Positions 44,833 to 54,922 of a stretch of DNA of 64,000 nt are shown piece after piece. The stretch lies in assembly GCF_004119455.1 (NCBI RefSeq), contig NZ_NRQT01000001.1:620001-684000 (forward strand), written 5' to 3'. This stretch comes from Chryseobacterium sp. CH25. GTDB lineage: Bacteria; Bacteroidota; Bacteroidia; Flavobacteriales; Weeksellaceae. The notes under the pieces were generated by a model. It was not told where the DNA came from. It searched no databases and worked only from the letters and a program-made list of their open reading frames with translations. How positions within the stretch are numbered: the stretch's first letter is position 1; each line of letters begins with the position of its first letter. A program made the position numbers and the translations under genes.

Positions 44833-46090
44833 GATGTGATTCTTTTCTATGTTGATGAATATTTTTAACTTCTTTTCCCTTTTTACCAGACTTGTTTCTT
44901 CTTCCCCACCAAATCAGAAATCCGGTAATAGGAAGACTGGTACAGATAATTCCGATAACGAAAGTGAAGATCTTTCCGAACATTCCGCCCCAGTACCCAA
45001 CATGCAAGTCAAAATTCATGTGTTCAATTACTTCATGCATGAGAACTTCTTCAGGATAATTAATATCGTCTCCTGTATATTTATTGACTTCTTTACTTTT
45101 CCCATCAATAATACTTTTCAGACCTATAAATTTAGCAGCTACCACATTGTAAACTGTTGCAGAATCTTTACGTGGAATGCTCATTCTGACTTGTTGCGCC
45201 TGTGGAATCTCTTTAAAACCACGGTCTATAAAATCTGTAAAAGACAATGCCTGTTTTTCAGGATCATATTTGGGTTCATACTTTTCTGCAATCTTATGGG
45301 CATCCGGAGCCCCACCGAAAGTAACCTGGGTAAGATCAGTCAAAACCTTATAAGCCATGATTAATCCTGTAATGGTAATAAATACAGCTGGCAACAGTGA
45401 ATAAAAACCGAAAACATTATGGAAATCGTAATTTTTTCTACGCCATTTTGTTCCTGATTTGATCTTAAATGCTGTAGTTCTTGTTGTTTTGTTCCATTTT
45501 TTTGGCCACCAAAGAATTAAGCCGCCAATCAGCTGAATAAAAAATATAATAGAAGCTATTCCCACCACTGTTTTCCCGAATTTTCCGGCCAATAACTGAG
45601 CATGAATGTGAGCAACTACATAGAAAAACTCATAGCTTTTTGTAGATCCCATTACTTTTCCGGTGTAAGGATCAAGGTAATGATAGGCAAAAACACCTCT
45701 CGGACCACGTCCTTTCCCTTTGGGTTTTTCTGCTTTTTCTGCATTTTTATCTTTAGGAGGTTTGGTAGCAGAAGCTACGCGAAAAGTTCTGTCTGCTTCC
45801 CTGTAGGTGTCAAAATAGAAAGCTTTTCTGTCCGGAACCTGTTCATGAAATTTAACCAGTAATTCTTCAGGGGTCATTTTTTTAGCTTGGGTCGGAGCCT
45901 GAACATATTTTGCACTTCCGGCACAAAGATCAACGATCTCATCACAAAAAACGAAGACCGTTCCGGAAAGCGTAACGGTAAGTACAATAATCCCGGAAAC
46001 AAGCCCGAGCCAGAGATGGAGCCATCCTGTGATTCTTTTGGTAAGGGATTTTCCCTGTTTTTTCTTGGGGTTAGTTTTTTTATTTTCCAT
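44816..46090 (-). CDS. PepSY-associated transmembrane protein (iron-reductase-like)
   Basis: 424 residues. Four membrane helices: about 23-47 (LWLGLVSGIIVLTVTLSGTV), about 178-198, about 225-247 and about 385-410. PepSY-like regions lie between. A charged insert (about 120-135, KNAEKAEKPKGKGRGPRG) is unusual. Members of this family in iron-uptake loci are thought to reduce siderophore-bound iron across the inner membrane, like FhuF-independent reductases. It lies between receptor and esterase on one strand. Confidence 0.88.
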   Translation of the reverse strand: MENKKTNPKKKQGKSLTKRITGWLHLWLGLVSGIIVLTVTLSGTVFVFCDEIVDLCAGSAKYVQAPTQAKKMTPEELLVKFHEQVPDRKAFYFDTYREADRTFRVASATKPPKDKNAEKAEKPKGKGRGPRGVFAYHYLDPYTGKVMGSTKSYEFFYVVAHIHAQLLAGKFGKTVVGIASIIFFIQLIGGLILWWPKKWNKTTRTTAFKIKSGTKWRRKNYDFHNVFGFYSLLPAVFITITGLIMAYKVLTDLTQVTFGGAPDAHKIAEKYEPKYDPEKQALSFTDFIDRGFKEIPQAQQVRMSIPRKDSATVYNVVAAKFIGLKSIIDGKSKEVNKYTGDDINYPEEVLMHEVIEHMNFDLHVGYWGGMFGKIFTFVIGIICTSLPITGFLIWWGRRNKSGKKGKEVKNIHQHRKESHHEQLV

Positions 46091-46125
46091 ATCTAAATCA
46101 GAGGGTTGCTTTTTGATTTAAGTTG

Positions 46126-46149
46126 TTGGAAAACGCAAAGGCGCAAAGG
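46126..46149. repeat. 24-nt dispersed intergenic repeat, copy 2
   Basis: Same 24 nt as 29811-29834. It sits in the 46091-46440 gap, which contains no gene. Confidence 0.85.
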
Positions 46150-46307
46150 AATAAAATAACATTCTGTTTCTAAGGCGCAAGAAAATCTGAGATTTTCAGC
46201 AAAGGATAATAACTTTTAATTTTTAATCAATCAGAAAATACCCTAATCATCTGCCTAATCTGTGAAATCTGCGGGAGAAAATATTCGATTGATTAAAATT
46301 TTATAGA

Positions 46308-46347
46308 GCCACGAATGCACTAATGAAATAATTCGTGCATTCGTGGC
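46308..46347. repeat. 13-bp perfect inverted repeat
   Basis: GCCACGAATGCAC and GTGCATTCGTGGC around 14 nt. Lacking a U tract, it looks like a dispersed palindromic element rather than a terminator. Confidence 0.8.
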
Positions 46348-46440
46348 AAAAACAGCGTGTTAAATTATACTCTATGTCTTCATTTTTCCTATAAACTTTA
46401 ATTTAAGTTTGAGGCAACCTGTTTTTGTTTTTAAAGGGTA

Positions 46441-48612
46441 TTAGAATTTAAAAGCGAAGTTGGCCAGGAATTCTCTTGGTTTTTGTGGCTGTCCGTAGAA
46501 GTTCCAATAGGTTTCGTTCAGTGCATTATTCATTTTCAGACCGATTCTGTATTTTTTCTTGTCGTAGAAAACGGTAGCTCCTACTGTTGTATAAGATGGT
46601 GCAAGGAAATGGTTGGTAATGTTAATATAGGTTTTATCCACAAAGTTAAATCCTGCTCCGAAGCCCAGCCCTTCATAAGTTCCGTCCATAATCTTATAAC
46701 TTGTCCATAAATTGGCAACGTGCTTAGGTGCCCAGGCTACTCTCTTTCCTGCATCTTTAGTTCTATCATCATAACGGTTATCATTAAACCCGTATCCTCC
46801 AACAATATTCCATCCTTTCACTGGATTGATTACAAGATCTACTTCAAATCCTTGATTTTTAATATTACCGTCTTGTCTGCTTCCCATTCCTCCCGGATCA
46901 GCAATCACTCTGTTTTTTACCCTCATGTTATAATAAGAAATCGTTGATAAAAGTTTTTTACCAAAGAGATCTAGCTTAAACCCGGCTTCAAACTGATTTC
47001 CCTGTTCAGGATCCCACTTAGTAAGAACACCGTCCTGGTTGGCAGAAGGAGCTATATTTTTAAACCCATTAACATAGTTGGCAAAGAACGAGACTTCATC
47101 TTTCATAATTTCATATACCAAACCAAATTTTGGAGAGAATTGAGTCTGGCTGTAACCATCATTTCCTGCTACTCCATTTCTTTTAATGTCATCATTTTTA
47201 TAATGGTCCATTCTTAAGCTTGCCATTACAAGTAGATTGTCTGTAACATTTAATACGTTGGAAACATATGCACTATAAGTACTGTATTGGGATATTTCAT
47301 ATTTTGTTGCAGTTCTTGGAAGTTTTTTTACTACATCTCGGGAAATAGGAGTCCAATCGGAAGTATCATTCAATTGAACAATATCATTTCCTTTTTCTGT
47401 ACCATAATTTTCTCCAATTACTCCATTTAAAGGATAAGGAGCAAAAGCTGAGTTTGTATTTTTACCTACTGTAAATACAGGATATTGGTTTTTACTGGTC
47501 TGATGAAAATAATCTAACCCTACTACCAGACGGTTTCTTAAACCTCCAATTTTAAAGTCGCCAATAAAGTTTTGTTGAATATTGTCAGTTGTAATTTTGT
47601 AATTATCAAAAGGGCGGATGCTTCGGCTTACTCTATTATTATCCATGTAATTTAATACCAAAAAGATAGATTCTTTCTCGTTGGCTTCTCCTCTCTGGTA
47701 GGAAGTTCTGGAAGTCCATTGATCATTAAATTTATGGGTAACTTCAGCCATCGTTACAAAATTGGTTCTCTTTGATCCAACATCATTGCTTGTAAATGAT
47801 CTGCCATGAATGGCTGCAAGATCTTTCATAGAATGGTAAGTTAATTTCTCTGATTGTCTTACATAAGCGTTCAATGTTTTTTCCGGTGCATGGAATTCTG
47901 TGTCTAAAGTTACTGTGGTTTTATCACTTACTTTATATAAAATACTTCCTGAGAAGAATACCCCTTTGTTGTATCCTGCATCCTGAAAAGAATCCTGAGA
48001 ATATGCGGCTACATTGAATCTTGCCAATGCTGTTTTTTCTTTATTTAAAGGAGTATTCACATCGGCTGTAATTCTGTTCATTCCCCAGCTTCCGGTGGTA
48101 TAATTGATGATTCCCCCAAAGTTTTCCTGTGGTTTTTTGGTTACCACATTCACCACCCCTCCATAATTGGCCAGGGTTCCCCCAAATAATGTACCTGATG
48201 GCCCTTTGATTACTTCTACTCTTTCAATATTAGCAATCTCCGACTGTACTCTTGGGTTTTGAATCAGTCCGTTTCTGAAGCTGGCATTGGAGCTAAAACC
48301 TCTAAGGAAAATATCATTACCACTATCGTTCACACTGTTGCTTACTACCACTCCCGGGGCTGATGCCATTGCCGTATTGAAGTCTGTAGCATTCATTTCG
48401 CTGATGATTTCTTTAGGAACAAGATTGTAAACTGTTGGATTTTCAAGGTTTTCTAACGGAAGTCTCGCTACTGATTCGGATTTTTTGGTTCTGTAATTGT
48501 GAGTTCCCTGGAGGGATACTGATTGGATCTCAGCTACTTTTAAAGTATCACTTTCCTGTGCACTTAACATGGTGACTGCCAATAATGATGCAGAAATAAT
48601 AGTTTTTTTCAT
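46441..48612 (-). CDS. TonB-dependent siderophore receptor
   Basis: 723 residues, full length. Signal peptide (about 1-19), plug domain (about 55-170: DFNTAMASAPGVVVSN, IERVEVIKGPSGTLFGGT, GGVVNVVTKKPQ) and a 22-strand barrel ending in Phe (EFLANFAFKF). The plug/barrel style is that of ferrichrome/coprogen-type receptors (FhuE/FpvA group). It imports a ferric siderophore in an ExbBD-TonB dependent way. The PepSY protein and esterase genes follow, separated by a 350-bp repeat-bearing gap, so co-transcription is uncertain. Confidence 0.93.
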   Translation of the reverse strand: MKKTIISASLLAVTMLSAQESDTLKVAEIQSVSLQGTHNYRTKKSESVARLPLENLENPTVYNLVPKEIISEMNATDFNTAMASAPGVVVSNSVNDSGNDIFLRGFSSNASFRNGLIQNPRVQSEIANIERVEVIKGPSGTLFGGTLANYGGVVNVVTKKPQENFGGIINYTTGSWGMNRITADVNTPLNKEKTALARFNVAAYSQDSFQDAGYNKGVFFSGSILYKVSDKTTVTLDTEFHAPEKTLNAYVRQSEKLTYHSMKDLAAIHGRSFTSNDVGSKRTNFVTMAEVTHKFNDQWTSRTSYQRGEANEKESIFLVLNYMDNNRVSRSIRPFDNYKITTDNIQQNFIGDFKIGGLRNRLVVGLDYFHQTSKNQYPVFTVGKNTNSAFAPYPLNGVIGENYGTEKGNDIVQLNDTSDWTPISRDVVKKLPRTATKYEISQYSTYSAYVSNVLNVTDNLLVMASLRMDHYKNDDIKRNGVAGNDGYSQTQFSPKFGLVYEIMKDEVSFFANYVNGFKNIAPSANQDGVLTKWDPEQGNQFEAGFKLDLFGKKLLSTISYYNMRVKNRVIADPGGMGSRQDGNIKNQGFEVDLVINPVKGWNIVGGYGFNDNRYDDRTKDAGKRVAWAPKHVANLWTSYKIMDGTYEGLGFGAGFNFVDKTYINITNHFLAPSYTTVGATVFYDKKKYRIGLKMNNALNETYWNFYGQPQKPREFLANFAFKF

Positions 48613-48635
48613 TTTTATAATTAAGCTTAGTGTCG

Positions 48636-48643
48636 CAAAATTA
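48636..48643 (-). promoter_or_regulatory. Putative -7 box for the siderophore receptor
   Basis: TAATTTTG on the minus strand, 23 bp before the ATG. No obvious Fur box was identified by eye. Confidence 0.5.
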
Positions 48644-48713
48644 CTTTATTTTTATTGATTCTAAATAAAAACATGATAGAAGTCATGAAATTTACTTCCA
48701 AAAAAGCCCATAA

Positions 48714-48747
48714 ATAAAGGGTTTGTGAAAATTCACAAACCCTTTAT
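48714..48747. terminator. Bidirectional terminator upstream of the receptor gene
   Basis: A perfect 16-bp inverted repeat (ATAAAGGGTTTGTGAA with its complement), 2-nt loop. It ends the transcript of the 164-residue protein gene. Confidence 0.8.
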
Positions 48748-48820
48748 CTCAATATTATATAAAATTCAAGCAATATATTGACTTGATTTTTTTAGATTTT
48801 TTCTTAATTAATTTCGGCTT

Positions 48821-49315
48821 CTATACAACAACCATCATAGACATATAATAATTTGCACAATGTAATGAGGTGAGTAATAAGATGTCTTTATGGGAATACT
48901 TTTCAAAATCATCAGAAGTAGTGACCTGATATTCATAATTCAGAAGATTCCATTTAAACTGGGGCTTCATTACCAGAAGTTCAATTCCTTCTTTATCGGT
49001 AAGTACAAATGAATCTTTGAAAACGCCTCTGTGCTTACAGACGAAGCTTTCTTTTACTCCATCAAAATAAGTCTGTACTATGATTTCACCATTCCAGTTC
49101 ATTCTGAATTTTAAAAGAACCGTATCGTTATCTTTCAGTTCAATGGTTGTTCCCCAAAATCCTTTAGGTTCAATCTGAAAGCTTTGATGGTCCGCCAGCT
49201 CAATCACAGCATTAAAATTAAACCAACTTTTATAGGTAATTTTCCCGGTCAGCTGATCATTATTAAAGACTTCAAAAGATAAAGAATTACTGGATTTTGC
49301 GTAATATTCTGCCAT
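48821..49315 (-). CDS. Conserved protein of unknown function
   Basis: 164 residues with no signal peptide. The chain is beta-rich with alternating aromatic and charged residues (GKITYKSWFNFNAVIELAD, then GFWGTTIELKDNDTVLLKF), reminiscent of LURP-one/tubby-like small domains, but I cannot assign it. The C terminus is hydrophobic (SLHCANYYMSMMVVV) and may contact a membrane. It is monocistronic. Confidence 0.72.
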   Translation of the reverse strand: MAEYYAKSSNSLSFEVFNNDQLTGKITYKSWFNFNAVIELADHQSFQIEPKGFWGTTIELKDNDTVLLKFRMNWNGEIIVQTYFDGVKESFVCKHRGVFKDSFVLTDKEGIELLVMKPQFKWNLLNYEYQVTTSDDFEKYSHKDILLLTSLHCANYYMSMMVVV

Positions 49316-49430
49316 GGTTGTTGTATAGTTTGGTGAAATTAAATCAGTTTTATCATAATTCCTGAATAATTTATTTATGATCCCCTAATTTACAACCTCT
49401 TACATAAATCAGCAAAAAAAATTAACCAGT

Positions 49431-50279
49431 TTATTCTTTCTGTTCATTCTTTCCAAACCCGTACTTCCATTTTTCATGGTCTATTCCAAATTTTCCCTGC
49501 CACCATCGTGCAGGATAACCTACATCATCATTCCGGATAGGTCTATGCTTTCTTTCCAGATAAGTAACATATTGATTGGCATAGCCAAGGTGTTCATCAT
49601 CATGCAAAATTCCTATTACCCCCAAAATTTCCAATAAACCTACTCGTTCTCCATCATTTGATTTGATTGTTTTGGAAATTTTCTTTTTGAGTTGAGAAAT
49701 TCTATCATTAGGCTCTGCTGCTTCAATTATTTTCTTTAATTCGTTGAGAATCCTGTAATCATTTTCATTAGGGGTAACAGCCGGAAGTTTCGGAAACTGT
49801 TCTACATCAAATAAGATTTGAATTAAATTATCAAAGCAAGGTCCGTCTTTATATTTAAAATAATTGATGGTATTAAATTCAATGGGCTCTTCAAACTCAT
49901 AGGTATGAATTCCGCAGACTGCACAAATTCCCTCATTGGGTTCCGGACTGGCTGTAAAACTATGCTCTGGTAATGACTTTGCAATACAATAGCTAGATAG
50001 AAAGGATCGGTATTCCAGTTGTCTTGTACTTAGACTGTACAAAAAAGCGTTTACGACATCCTGTTTTTCAATCTTGTCTACAGCGATCTTAATTCTTCTG
50101 CAAATTTCGTCATGACCGATATTTTCCTGATCATACATTACAGAATGTGACTTTGCATATTCAAAATCTTCTTGGGTAATATACTGCATATAAGCCTCCC
50201 AGTAAAACCAGTCTCTTAAGCTTTCATCCTGGGAAATTTTTATGGTATTGAGTAAAATTTTTATTGCTTTTTTGTCCAT
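49431..50279 (-). CDS. Protein of unknown function
   Basis: 282 residues, probably cytoplasmic. A CxxC pair (CAVCGIHTYEFEE, about residue 119) might bind metal, with a further Cys in GPCFDN. The end is rich in Trp and charged residues (PARWWQGKFGIDHEKWKYGF). I recognise no family. It is flanked by unrelated genes on the same strand with no close overlap. Confidence 0.72.
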   Translation of the reverse strand: MDKKAIKILLNTIKISQDESLRDWFYWEAYMQYITQEDFEYAKSHSVMYDQENIGHDEICRRIKIAVDKIEKQDVVNAFLYSLSTRQLEYRSFLSSYCIAKSLPEHSFTASPEPNEGICAVCGIHTYEFEEPIEFNTINYFKYKDGPCFDNLIQILFDVEQFPKLPAVTPNENDYRILNELKKIIEAAEPNDRISQLKKKISKTIKSNDGERVGLLEILGVIGILHDDEHLGYANQYVTYLERKHRPIRNDDVGYPARWWQGKFGIDHEKWKYGFGKNEQKE

Positions 50280-50346
50280 CTTTTATCAATCATAATGTTA
50301 CCATTTTGTTCATCATTCAGGCAATAAATTGTCAAAATTTTATTGA

Positions 50347-51141
50347 TCATTTGGTCTTCATATATATTCCTTCAATCGTGGCATTCATTCCGAATTGCCC
50401 ACTGCATACACCTTGGGTATACTGAACTACAGCAAATCCTTTGTAGAACTTCACTTTAAATTCACATTCTTCCGTATCAGTCAATTTATAGGTGAAATTG
50501 GTTGTTTTAAGATCAATGGTATCGTCATCTATTTGTGCAAGATTTCTTGCCGGCTCTCCAGTAACTGATGTAATCCCAAAGACAGCTTTTGAATTTGGCA
50601 ATTTCTTAATTTCCAGATCTCCCTGATATCCTGCTTCACTATACTGGTAATGATAACGTCCGAATAAATCATTTACATTAGTTTCTATTTTCTTTGAAAC
50701 GAGAGCAGTATCTTTTTTTACAAGATTAAGTGTAAGCTCCTTTCTGGTCTTTGGTGAGAACCAACTTCCTTTGAAAGCACCATCCGTTGGTTTTCCGGTA
50801 ATGACACCCGTTATATTTCCTGATTTTTCAAATTCTAAAATTCTGTAGCTATTATCCTCTTCAATGGTTCCTAAAAGTGTGATAGGCACCTTGCCTTTAG
50901 TATTCAGGTAGGTAATTTCACCAACAATGATATTTCCATCAATCTGATAATGAATAAATACAGGCGTTTTGCCATTCAAAAATCCTTTCCAGGAAATTTC
51001 TTTTACATCCTGTTTTTTTACTGATGCAAAAGTAACTGATCTTTCTGGGGTTGCAGAGTTGGAAACTTCAACTTTTTGATCGGGTTTATTACAAGAAGTA
51101 ATTGCTAGTAACAGAGTATAAGCTAAATATTGGTATTTCAT
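50347..51141 (-). CDS. Lipoprotein of unknown function
   Basis: 264 residues. A lipoprotein signal ends at LLAITSCNKPDQ (Cys at about 17). Two similar beta regions follow, one with KGTWF-like strands (GAFKGSWFSPKTRKELTLNL) and one ending in GMNATIEGIYMK. No named domain is seen. Envelope-located. Confidence 0.78.
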   Translation of the reverse strand: MKYQYLAYTLLLAITSCNKPDQKVEVSNSATPERSVTFASVKKQDVKEISWKGFLNGKTPVFIHYQIDGNIIVGEITYLNTKGKVPITLLGTIEEDNSYRILEFEKSGNITGVITGKPTDGAFKGSWFSPKTRKELTLNLVKKDTALVSKKIETNVNDLFGRYHYQYSEAGYQGDLEIKKLPNSKAVFGITSVTGEPARNLAQIDDDTIDLKTTNFTYKLTDTEECEFKVKFYKGFAVVQYTQGVCSGQFGMNATIEGIYMKTK

Positions 51142-51233
51142 GGTGCTGGATATCTTTTTATGCTAATATACGGCCTGGGTAGCAATTTAGATTAATTTTA
51201 TCAAATTATTTTCTCCTATTAATGTAATCATTC

Positions 51234-51268
51234 AATAAAAAATCCCGCAAGAAAACCTGCGGGATTTT
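51234..51268 (-). terminator. Terminator of the carB transcript
   Basis: An 11-bp stem (AAAATCCCGCA with TGCGGGATTTT), loop 8 nt, T run on the minus strand. Confidence 0.9.
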
Positions 51269-51287
51269 GAATATTTATGGTTCGAAA

Positions 51288-54200
51288 TTACATCGTCTCC
51301 ATTTTGAAGCTCATGCTTTCGATTACTTTTAGAATGGCTTCTACAGTATCCATTGAAGTTAAACAAGGAACTCCGTTTTCCACACTCATTCTTCTGATCT
51401 GGAATCCGTCTCTTTCTGCTTGTTTTCCTTTTGTAGTGGTGTTTACCACATATTGAACTTTTCCTTTCTGGATAAGATCGATAAGGTTTACGTTTTCTTC
51501 TCCGATTTTGTATCCTATTTTGCAAGGAATTCCTTTTTCTTCAAAGAATTTCGCTGTACCTTCCGTAGCCCAGATTCTGAAACCTACTTCATGGAATCTT
51601 GCTGCCAAATCAGCGGCTTCTTCTTTGTGCTTATCTGCTACTGTGAATAAGATAGAACCGTGCATAGGAACTTTTCTTCCTGCTGCTACCAATCCTTTGT
51701 AAAGGGCTTTCTCTAAAGTAGTATCTTTCCCCATAACCTCTCCTGTAGACTTCATTTCAGGGCCTAAAGAGATGTCAACCTTTGTTAGTTTTGAGAAAGA
51801 GAATACCGGTACTTTTACGAATACTCCTTCTTTATTCGGAACCAGTCCGTTTTTGTACCCAAGATCTGCTAATTTCTGTCCTAAGATCGCTTTTGTTGCA
51901 AGGTTAGCCATTGGCACCTCTGTGATTTTGGATAAGAAAGGAACTGTTCTTGATGAACGTGGATTTACTTCGATTACATATACGTTTCCTTCAAAAAGTA
52001 CGTATTGGATGTTCATTAATCCGATAACATTCAATCCTTTTGCTAATCTCTTAGTATAATCTACTAAAGTATCGACTTCACTTTGAGAAAGATTCTGTGG
52101 CGGATATACTGCGATAGAGTCTCCGGAGTGAACCCCTGCTCTTTCGATGTGCTCCATAATTCCTGGAATCACTACTGTTTCACCGTCGCAGATGGCATCT
52201 ACTTCAATTTCTTTTCCTACCATGTACTTGTCTACCAAAACAGGGTGTTCAGGGCTTGCGTCTACTGCGTGTTCCATGTAGTGAGCCAATTCTGCTTCTG
52301 CGTATACAATTTCCATTGCTCTACCTCCAAGAACGTAACTTGGACGAACCAATACTGGGTAACCGATTTCGTTAGCAATTTTGATCGCTTCTTCTTTTGA
52401 AGTGGAAGTTCTTCCTTTTGGCTGAGGAATTCCCATTTCCTGTAAAGCTTTCTCGAATTTATCTCTGTTTTCAGCTCTGTCAAGATCTTCTAATGAAGTT
52501 CCTAAGATCTGTACTCCGTGAGAAGCTAATTTATCTGCAAGGTTGATAGCCGTCTGTCCTCCGAACTGTACTACTACTCCTTTAGGTTTTTCAAGCTCGA
52601 TGATGTTCATTACATCTTCTTCCGTTAGCGGCTCGAAGTATAATTTATCTGAGATAGAGAAGTCTGTAGAAACTGTTTCAGGATTGTTGTTGATGATGAT
52701 CGCCTCGTAACCCATTTCTTTGATCGCCCAAACTGAGTGAACGGTTGCGTAGTCGAATTCAACTCCCTGTCCGATTCTGATAGGTCCTGAACCTAAAACG
52801 ATGATCTTTTCTTTATCAGAAACTACACTTTCGTTTTCTTCTTCGTAAGTTCCGTAGAAATATGGTGTTTCACTTTCAAACTCAGCAGCACAAGTATCTA
52901 CCATTTGTAAACCGGCATTACTCCGTTTTCTTTTCTGAAGTTAAATACTTCACGTTCTTTTACATCCCAAAGAACTGCGATATTGATATCTGCAAAACCT
53001 AATCTCTTAGCTTCAATTAATGTTTCTTTATCAAACTTGTTGGCAGCGATTACTTTTTCAAAGTCAACCAGTTTTTTAAGCTTCCAGATGAAGAATTTAT
53101 CAATTTTACTCCATTCTACAATTTGCTCCCAGTCGTATCCTCTTCTTAAAGCGTCTCCGATGATGAATAATCTCTCATCATCACATACTCTGATTCTTCT
53201 TTCGATTTCTTCAGCAGTAAGAGCCTGAGCTTGCTTAGTTTTTAATCCTAAGTGTTTGATTCCTGTTTCTAGTGAACGGATTGCTTTCTGTAAAGATTCC
53301 TCAAGATTTCTTCCGATTGCCATTACTTCTCCAGTTGCTTTCATCTGAGTAGAAAGTCTTCTGTCTGCAGTTTCAAACTTATCAAATGGGAATCTTGGGA
53401 ATTTAGTCACCACATAGTCCAGAGCAGGTTCAAAACATGCGTATGTTTTTCCTGTTACCGGGTTCATGATTTCATCCAGTGTTAATCCTACTGCAATTTT
53501 TGCAGCGATCTTTGCAATCGGATACCCTGTTGCCTTACTTGCTAAAGCTGATGAACGGGATACTCTAGGGTTTACTTCGATGATATAGTAATCGAATGAA
53601 TGTGGATCTAAAGCTAACTGTACGTTACACCCTCCTTCAATTCCTAATGCTCTGATGATTTTTAGAGATGCATTTCTCAGTAACTGATACTCTCTGTCTG
53701 AAAGGGTCTGAGAAGGTGCCACTACGATAGAGTCTCCTGTATGAACTCCTACCGGGTCAATATTTTCCATGTTACAAACTACAATCGCGTTGTTGTTTGC
53801 ATCACGCATTACTTCGTACTCAATTTCTTTGAAACCTGCGATGGATTTCTCAATAAGACATTGTGTAACCGGGCTGTGTTTTAATCCCAGTTCAGCAATT
53901 TCTTTTAATTCTGCTTCAGTGGAAGCGATACCTCCACCTGTTCCTCCCATGGTAAAGGCAGGACGAACAATTACAGGATATCCGATCTCATCAGCAAATG
54001 CTAATGCTCCTTCTACTGTGTTTACGATATCAGATTCAGGAACCGGCTCATTTAATTCTCTCATCAATTCACGGAAAAGGTCTCTGTCTTCTGCTCTGTT
54101 GATGGCAGAAAGCTTAGTTCCCAATACTTCCACTTTGCATTCTTCAAGAATTCCTGATTTTTCAAGTTCTACCGCCATGTTAAGACCAGTTTGTCCTCCA

Positions 54201-54469
54201 AGAGTTGGCAGTAAAGCATCCGGACGCTCTTTTCTGATGATGTGGCTTACAAACTGTAATGAAATCGGCTCGATATATACTTTATCAGCGATTTCCACAT
54301 CCGTCATGATCGTTGCAGGGTTTGAGTTAATCAAAATTACTTTGTAGCCTTCTTCTTTTAAAGACAGACAAGCCTGCGTTCCTGCGTAATCAAATTCAGC
54401 TGCCTGCCCGATGATGATAGGTCCTGAACCGATTACTAAAATTGTTTTTATATCTGTACGTTTTGCCAT
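51288..54469 (-). CDS. carB: Carbamoyl-phosphate synthase large subunit (frameshifted as sequenced)
   Basis: Two frames form one 1060-residue CarB. The first covers the carboxy-phosphate domain ([20 protein letters not shown] to [20 protein letters not shown]). The second covers the carbamoyl-phosphate domain ([20 protein letters not shown]) and the MGS-like allosteric domain at the C terminus. The break is in the T3 run at 52904-52906 (plus strand); one extra base gives [20 protein letters not shown], the normal junction. CarB makes carbamoyl phosphate from ammonia, bicarbonate and two ATP with CarA. A real break would block pyrimidine and arginine synthesis, so an error is likely. Confidence 0.96.
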
Positions 54470-54528
54470 TTTTCTTTTTTTAGATACAAGATGTTAGATG
54501 TCAGATTTCAGACTTCCAACAGGATGTT

Positions 54529-54881
54529 TTACTTTTTTAAATTAGATTTGAATGTATAAATCATTCTTTGAATTTCATTCAGATTTGATATTAAACTATC
54601 AACTTTTTCTGCATCAAGTAAATTTAATTCTCTAGTTAAGATTAACTGTGTCTGCAACTCAAAAGAGGAAGCATTTGCAATTCCAAGAAAGTGATAAAAC
54701 TCTCTATCATTATTTCTGCCTGCTCCTTCTGCTATATTTGAAGGAATAGAAATTACAGATCTTTTAATCTGAGAAATCAAACCAAACTTTTCATCTTTCG
54801 GTAATTCTGCGCAAATGATATAAACCTGTTTTGCAAGTTCAATCGATTTCTGCCAAAAACTAGTTTTTCAAAATTGTGCAT
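54529..54881 (-). CDS. Four-helix-bundle protein, S23/IVP type (frameshifted as sequenced)
   Basis: As read only 83 residues fit (ISQIKRSVISIPSNIAEGAG, then EFYHFLGIANASSFELQTQL). Adding one base to the A5 run at 54855-54859 extends it to MHNFEKLVFWQKSIELAKQ and 117 residues, the full family length with the usual N terminus. These proteins were first seen in 23S rRNA intervening sequences, and relatives serve as Avd in diversity-generating retroelements. No reverse transcriptase is present. It splits carA from carB and is flanked by repeat-like text. Confidence 0.85.
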
Positions 54882-54922
54882 GATAAAGTCTGTTATCTGA
54901 TGTCTAATATCTGAAGTCTTTT

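Noticed and set aside
53769..54347. A 192-codon plus-strand frame inside carB.
   Set aside because: It is the antisense shadow of highly conserved CarB sequence, Ser/Pro-rich with no domain.
54529..54881. The four-helix-bundle gene as Avd of a diversity-generating retroelement.
   Set aside because: No reverse transcriptase, template repeat or variable repeat is near; the neighbours are carA and carB.
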